NCBI GenBank assembly: GCA_964629575.1
Contig: CAZVUM010000020.1
Coordinates: forward strand, 1-64,000
DNA length: 64,000 nucleotides
Direction of reading: 5' to 3'
Origin: JAYPWI01 sp964629575
GTDB lineage: Bacteria > Actinomycetota > Acidimicrobiia > Acidimicrobiales > Poriferisodalaceae
The notes under the pieces: model-generated
Database searches by the model: none
Told to the model about the DNA's origin: nothing
What the model saw: the letters and a program-made list of their open reading frames with translations, nothing else
Program-made: the position numbers and the translations under genes
In this document: in pieces, positions 59,878 through 64,000 of the stretch
How positions within the stretch are numbered: position 1 is the stretch's first letter
Layout: each line of letters begins with the position of its first letter

Positions 59878-60648
59878 TCACCGGGTCCGCACGACGGGAA
59901 GATTCGGGACCGAGACGTCGAGATGGACGGCGTCGACACCCTCGACCGCGAGATGGTCGAGCATGGTGGCCGCGGCGGCCACCTTCGCCCGAAGGCGGTC
60001 GTCGTCTCCGAGGAGGATCGTGGGGCCATCGTCGATCCCGATGCGCAGCTCGCCGCGCTCGTCGCGCCACACTCCGTAGGCCCGGTCGTGCACCGAGGAC
60101 GGAAGGGCCCGCACGACGGCGAGGGCGGCGCCACTGTCGGCGTCCATGAACTCGCCCAGCCCCGGGGCGGCTCTCAGTCCGCTCAGCCGCGGCAGGTCCG
60201 GTGCGACCGCCAGCGGCTCCGACAGCACCCTGCCCTCCGGGTCGACCAACACCCACTGGTCGGGCTGGGCGAGAGCGATCGCGACCGGGTAGCGCTCGGT
60301 CACCTCGATTTCGATGGTGCCCCGCCAGCTTCGTCGGACCTCCGCGTCGTCGATCCACGGCAACGTCTTCAGGGCGTCCTCCGCCGAACCGAGGTTGAGG
60401 GTGAGAAGGGGCGATCCGAGCTCGAATCCCAGCACCTCCTCGGTCTCGCGGAGACTCACTCGGTCGATGCCATAGACCTCGATCCGGTCGACGTCGAGCA
60501 GCGAGCTGCGGGATGCGACGAGCGCCCCGAAGGCCAGGCCCACCACGCTGAGGGTGACGACGAGCCGGCGCAGGCGCCGATGCCCGCGCTCGCGACGCAC
60601 GGCGATGCGCCGGGCGCGGAGCCGGGGGTCGACCGACACCGATGTCAC
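59878..60648 (-). CDS. ftsQ: cell-division protein FtsQ
   Basis: A 256-aa bitopic protein: basic cytoplasmic segment, one transmembrane helix (~25-45, LVVTLSVVGLAFGALVA), the POTRA domain (LDVDRIEVYGIDRVSLRETEEVLGF) and the FtsQ beta domain. It links FtsB/FtsL to the divisome. GTG 60648 follows murB by 13 bp. 127 bp separate it from ftsZ and would hold an ftsZ promoter. Confidence 0.9.
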   Translation of the reverse strand: MTSVSVDPRLRARRIAVRRERGHRRLRRLVVTLSVVGLAFGALVASRSSLLDVDRIEVYGIDRVSLRETEEVLGFELGSPLLTLNLGSAEDALKTLPWIDDAEVRRSWRGTIEIEVTERYPVAIALAQPDQWVLVDPEGRVLSEPLAVAPDLPRLSGLRAAPGLGEFMDADSGAALAVVRALPSSVHDRAYGVWRDERGELRIGIDDGPTILLGDDDRLRAKVAAAATMLDHLAVEGVDAVHLDVSVPNLPVVRTR

Positions 60649-60661
60649 GATGGCCCCGCCG

Positions 60662-61600
60662 TCATCGCACGTCCGATTCGCGGTCGCCGAACCCGATCCG
60701 ACGGATCTCGGTGTGCAGCCGCAGGCCCGCCTCGCGCTCGACCACGCCCGCGACATGGTCCATCAGGTTCGAGACGTCCGCTGCCGTGCCGCCTTCGTCG
60801 GCCTGGATGAAGTTGGCGTGCTTGCGGGAGACCTCGGCAGTTCCGATCCGGGTTCCCTTGAGCCCGAGCCTGTCGATCTGTTCGCCGGCGCTGACCCCGT
60901 CGGGGTTGACGAACACCGACCCGGCATTTTGGCCACCGGGTTGGTTGGCCCGCCGCCACTGCACGATCTCCGAGATGAGCAACAGCGATCGCTCCGGAGC
61001 ATCGGGCTGGGTCTGGAACGTCGCAGACACGACGATCTGGGATGCGGCCACGGAGCTCGATCTGTACCCGAAGTCGAGGCTCTGTGCACTCATCTCAACC
61101 GTCTTGTTCAGGTCGAGGTCGTAGACGAGCGCTTTCTGGAGCGATGCGGCGACATCGGAGCCGTGCCCTCCGGCGTTCATGCGAACCGCTCCACCGACAG
61201 ATCCGGGCACGCCCACCATCCACTCGAGACCCGACAGTCCAGCGTTCGCGGTCTGCCGAGCCAGGATCGGAAGGGCGAGTGCGCCCCCCGCCGAGACGTC
61301 GGAGCCGCTGATCTCGAGCGACGCGAACGAGTCGTCGAGCGCGATCGCGATCCCCTCGAAACCGCGGTCCGCGATGAGCAGATTGGATCCCTTGCCGACC
61401 ACGAGCACGGGCAGGCCACTCGCGGCTCGAGCGTCGGCCACCGCCGCCAGATCGGCCTCGCGCCCGACGCTGACCAGCACGGCGGCCGGGCCGCCGACGC
61501 GATAGGTCGTGCGGGCACCGAGCGGATCATCCGGTCGCGCCAGCTCTCCGAGCGCGTCGAGGGCGCGCTCGACCGCCCGAACGTCACGCCACTGCGCCAT
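60662..61600 (-). CDS. murB: UDP-N-acetylenolpyruvoylglucosamine reductase
   Basis: FAD enzyme forming UDP-MurNAc. A 312-aa type II-like MurB: TTYRVGGPAAVLV, VVGKGSNLLIADRGF, VPGSVGGAVRMNAGGHGSD, and the catalytic Ser/Glu in NAGSVFVNPDG and GGTAADVSNLMDHV. ATG 61600 overlaps the murC end by 17 bp. Confidence 0.95.
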   Translation of the reverse strand: MAQWRDVRAVERALDALGELARPDDPLGARTTYRVGGPAAVLVSVGREADLAAVADARAASGLPVLVVGKGSNLLIADRGFEGIAIALDDSFASLEISGSDVSAGGALALPILARQTANAGLSGLEWMVGVPGSVGGAVRMNAGGHGSDVAASLQKALVYDLDLNKTVEMSAQSLDFGYRSSSVAASQIVVSATFQTQPDAPERSLLLISEIVQWRRANQPGGQNAGSVFVNPDGVSAGEQIDRLGLKGTRIGTAEVSRKHANFIQADEGGTAADVSNLMDHVAGVVEREAGLRLHTEIRRIGFGDRESDVR

Positions 61601-62981
61601 CGGCGTGTTCGCCTCGTGAGAGCAGTTCGTCCGGCAGCGATGTCAGGTCGCCTGCACCCATCGTCAGGCACAGGTCGCCACGACGCAGGTGTGTAGCGAG
61701 ATAGGTACCGAGATCGTCTCGGGTGGGCAGATACGCGACCGATGCCCAGGGGTGAGCGTCGAGCACCGCGCGAAGAATCAGCTCCCCGGTGATACCCGGA
61801 CGCGCCGGCTCTCCCGCCGGATAGATGCCGGTGAGCACGACGTGATCGGCGTGGACGAAGGCATCGGCGAAGTCGGCCCACAGCTCTGCGGTCCGGCTGT
61901 AGCGATGCGGCTGAAAGACCGCGACGACGCGCCCCCACTCGCCCGCTCGAGCCGCCGCGATGGCCGCGTTGACCTCGGTCGGGAGATGGGCATAGTCATC
62001 GACGTAGGCGACTCCGTCGCTCTCGCCGCGGTACTCGAATCGGCGGGCGACCCCGGCGAAGCGTCCGAGCGCGGCCATCGCCTTCTCGACGTCGGCGCCG
62101 AACTCGAGTGCGGTGGTGAGCGCCGCTGCGGCGTTGAGGGCGTTGTGGGCACCGGGAATCGGCAGATCGCACCCTCCCAGCGCGGTGCCGCGCCAGGTGA
62201 CGTCGAACGAGATCCCGTACCGTTCCCCGCGAAGATCTGAGATGCGCAGGTCGGCGCCTTCGGCGGTCCCGTAGGTCGTGCAACGGTCGAGCTCCGCGGC
62301 GAGGCGGGCTGCCCCAGCGTCATCAACACAGATGACGCGCGGGCCGGGTGCCGCTTCGGCAAACCGGCGAAAGGCGTCCTCGATGGCCTCCATCGACCCG
62401 TAATGGTCGAGGTGGTCCGCCTCCACGTTGGTCACCACCACCGCTTCGGCCCCCAGCTCCAGAAAGGTGCCGTCGGACTCATCGGCCTCCACCACGAACA
62501 GGTCGCCACCGTTGTCCCACACGGCTCCAGAGCCGATCTCATTGAGGTCTCCCCCGATGATGAAGGATGGGTGGAGCTCCGCACCCACGAGGGCGAGGGA
62601 CAGCATCGAGGACGTCGTGGTCTTGCCGTGGGTTCCTGCGACGGCGACCGTCCGCTTCTGCTCGCAGATCGCAGACAGGATCTCGGCGCGACGCAGCACC
62701 GGAACCGAGCCTTCACGCGCTGCGAGGACTTCTGGATTGTCCTCGGGAACAGCCGTCGATCGGGCGACGGCGTCCACTCGACCGAGGTTCTCAGCAGCGT
62801 GTCCGATCGAGATCTCCGCACCGTGTGCGCGCAGGCGCGCAATGCCACTCGAGTCCTTGAGATCGGACCCGGTCACCCGATGACCCATCTCGGCCAAGAC
62901 GACACCGATCGCGTTCATCCCGCTTCCGCCTGCGCCGATGAGGTGGATCTTCTGCGGGGCCGAGAGATCGATGGCAGACAT
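61584..62981 (-). CDS. murC: UDP-N-acetylmuramate--L-alanine ligase
   Basis: Adds L-Ala to UDP-MurNAc with ATP. A 465-aa Mur ligase: N-terminal GAGGSGMNAIGVVLAEMG, P-loop VAVAGTHGKTTTSSM, ATP/Mg residues in FVVEADESDGTFLEL, and PHRYSRTAELW. ATG 62981 begins 16 bp after the murG stop. Confidence 0.96.
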   Translation of the reverse strand: MSAIDLSAPQKIHLIGAGGSGMNAIGVVLAEMGHRVTGSDLKDSSGIARLRAHGAEISIGHAAENLGRVDAVARSTAVPEDNPEVLAAREGSVPVLRRAEILSAICEQKRTVAVAGTHGKTTTSSMLSLALVGAELHPSFIIGGDLNEIGSGAVWDNGGDLFVVEADESDGTFLELGAEAVVVTNVEADHLDHYGSMEAIEDAFRRFAEAAPGPRVICVDDAGAARLAAELDRCTTYGTAEGADLRISDLRGERYGISFDVTWRGTALGGCDLPIPGAHNALNAAAALTTALEFGADVEKAMAALGRFAGVARRFEYRGESDGVAYVDDYAHLPTEVNAAIAAARAGEWGRVVAVFQPHRYSRTAELWADFADAFVHADHVVLTGIYPAGEPARPGITGELILRAVLDAHPWASVAYLPTRDDLGTYLATHLRRGDLCLTMGAGDLTSLPDELLSRGEHADGAVA

Positions 62982-62997
62982 GGGCGTGGATCCGGGG

Positions 62998-64000
62998 TCA
63001 AGCGCTCGCAACGGACACGGGTCGGCGGCGAGCGTGGCGGTTCACGAGAGCGGCCACATCGTGCGCCGCCCTCGGCCGTCCAACGGTACGGGCTGCTGCG
63101 GCACCCGCGGTGGCACCTCCCTCGATGCCGCGGGTGATTTCGGAGACGAGCCGAGCAGCGTCGAACTCGTCGTCCCTCACGACGCGCGCCGCTCCCACTG
63201 ACGCAAGAGCAGCGGCGTTGTGGGTCTGGTGATCGTGGGTGGCGATCGGGAGGGGAACCAGGACTGCGCCCACGCCGATCACTGCGAGCTCGGCGACCGT
63301 CGACCCGCCGGCGCGGGACACGACGAGATCAGCAGACGCGAGGGCGGTGGCCAGATCCGAGTCGTACTCGACGGGCTGGTAGAGCTCTCGCGACCATCGA
63401 CCGGACGGTGTGGTGGACCAGTCCCGCCGGCCCACCACGTGGTACACGAACACATCGTCGCGTTCGGCCAGCTGGTCGAGCCCTCCCCAGACCGCGCCGT
63501 TGATGCGAGCCGACCCCAGGGATCCCCCGAAGACCACGACGGCGAACCGGCCGCTCGGCCACGGACGCGATGCTCCCTGTGCTGCAGCCGCGACGATCTC
63601 CCGACGGATGGGGTTGCCCGTGACGACAGGGCGAGGGAGGTCGACGCCGTCGAATGGGACAGCGGAGGCCTTGGCCCGTCTGGCGACGAGGCGGTTGGTG
63701 GACGAGGGAACGGCGTTCTGCTCGGACACGACCACCGGGACCCGCCACACCAGGGCGCCGAGGCTCGCAGCGAGAGCCGCGTAGCCACCCAGGCTCACCA
63801 CGACAGCCGGCCGGCGAGCCAGCACCAGAGCCACTCCGCGGGCGATCCCCCACCCGAGGGCGATCGTGGCCAACACGTTGGCGACGCTGAAGCGGCGCTC
63901 GTTGAGGCCCCGTCCCGGCAGAGCGGTGAGGCCGAATCCTGCGGCGGGCACCATCTCGGTCTCGATCCCGCGCCGTGATCCGACGAAGTGCACCGATTCG
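62998..64000 (-). CDS. murG: UDP-GlcNAc:lipid I transferase MurG (5' end beyond window)
   Basis: Makes lipid II at the inner membrane face. The visible part starts inside the first Rossmann strand (VHFVGSRRGIETEMVPAAGF); the glycine-rich GGTGGH segment lies beyond 64000. Motifs present: VSLGGYAALAASLGALVW, VVVSEQNAVPSSTNRL, VVTGNPIRREI, VFGGSLGSARING, VVSRAGGSTVAELA and HDHQTHNAAAL. So ~30 residues are missing only because of the window edge. Confidence 0.95.
   Translation of the reverse strand, partial: ESVHFVGSRRGIETEMVPAAGFGLTALPGRGLNERRFSVANVLATIALGWGIARGVALVLARRPAVVVSLGGYAALAASLGALVWRVPVVVSEQNAVPSSTNRLVARRAKASAVPFDGVDLPRPVVTGNPIRREIVAAAAQGASRPWPSGRFAVVVFGGSLGSARINGAVWGGLDQLAERDDVFVYHVVGRRDWSTTPSGRWSRELYQPVEYDSDLATALASADLVVSRAGGSTVAELAVIGVGAVLVPLPIATHDHQTHNAAALASVGAARVVRDDEFDAARLVSEITRGIEGGATAGAAAARTVGRPRAAHDVAALVNRHARRRPVSVASA

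Overview
The window is a GC-rich actinobacterial chromosome segment. The gene content points to the Acidimicrobiia / Ilumatobacter-like branch rather than to Streptomyces or Mycobacterium. Evidence for an actinobacterium: a Bpa-type proteasome activator, a mycothiol synthase-like acetyltransferase, an F420/LLM-type oxidoreductase, menaquinone genes, and SepF plus DivIVA next to a dcw cluster. Evidence against the classical actinomycetes: a separate trpF beside an ordinary hisA (those groups use dual-function PriA), a fused trpE-trpG, and a compact fabD-fabH-fabG-acpP-fabF operon. The assignment is an inference from gene content; no 16S rRNA lies in the window.

Layout. 1-2.8 kb: the integrase end of an integrative element (excisionase-like gene, unknown gene, tyrosine integrase, small membrane-anchored protein) abutting the 3' end of a tRNA-Leu(CAA) gene; the rest lies to the left, outside the window. 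3.2-7.6 kb: type II fatty-acid synthesis operon, in which FabD carries a C-terminal barrel-sandwich extension. 7.6-10.2 kb: a tightly overlapping minus-strand run, HIT-like protein, cytochrome c, peroxiredoxin, fabZ, azlC, azlD. 10.2-11.4 kb: M20 amidohydrolase. 11.4-20.3 kb: tryptophan genes trpA, trpB, trpF, trpC and trpEG, interleaved with an ABM protein, a membrane DnaJ protein, a TetR regulator, YgfZ and a GroES-like protein; trpD is absent. 20.4-23.5 kb: hydrolase, Wzz-like protein, acyl-CoA synthetase. 23.6-28.7 kb: translationally coupled hisDCBHAF operon followed by a strong hairpin.

28.7-34.9 kb: CitE-like lyase, nth (its end lies in a 20-bp triplicate repeat), mshD-like gene, VIT-family transporter, rlmN, and an XRE/MmyB-like regulator divergent from a membrane protein with a palindrome between them. 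34.9-39.7 kb: MaoC hydratase, menG/ubiE, flippase-like protein, menA, SDR, LLM oxidoreductase, then a long imperfect palindrome. 39.7-42.8 kb: unknown protein and a YyaL-type thioredoxin-domain protein. 42.8-43.9 kb: an AbiEi/DUF559 gene bracketed by three copies of a 50-bp imperfect palindrome, a possible small mobile cassette. 43.9-48.6 kb: SCPx-type thiolase with its DUF35 partner, nitroreductase, unknown protein, Bpa and a phosphodiesterase. 48.7-51.4 kb: Rrf2 regulator, rluD, lspA and a DksA-like protein with a histone-like tail. 51.6-64.0 kb: ileS, then the minus-strand division/cell-wall cluster murG (cut by the window edge), murC, murB, ftsQ, ftsZ, pgeF, yggS, sepF, yggT, divIVA.

Almost all of this is core metabolism in dense operons with 4-bp stop/start overlaps. 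The accessory sequence is confined to the integrative element at the left edge and the DUF559 cassette near 43 kb, the two places most likely to hold something undescribed.
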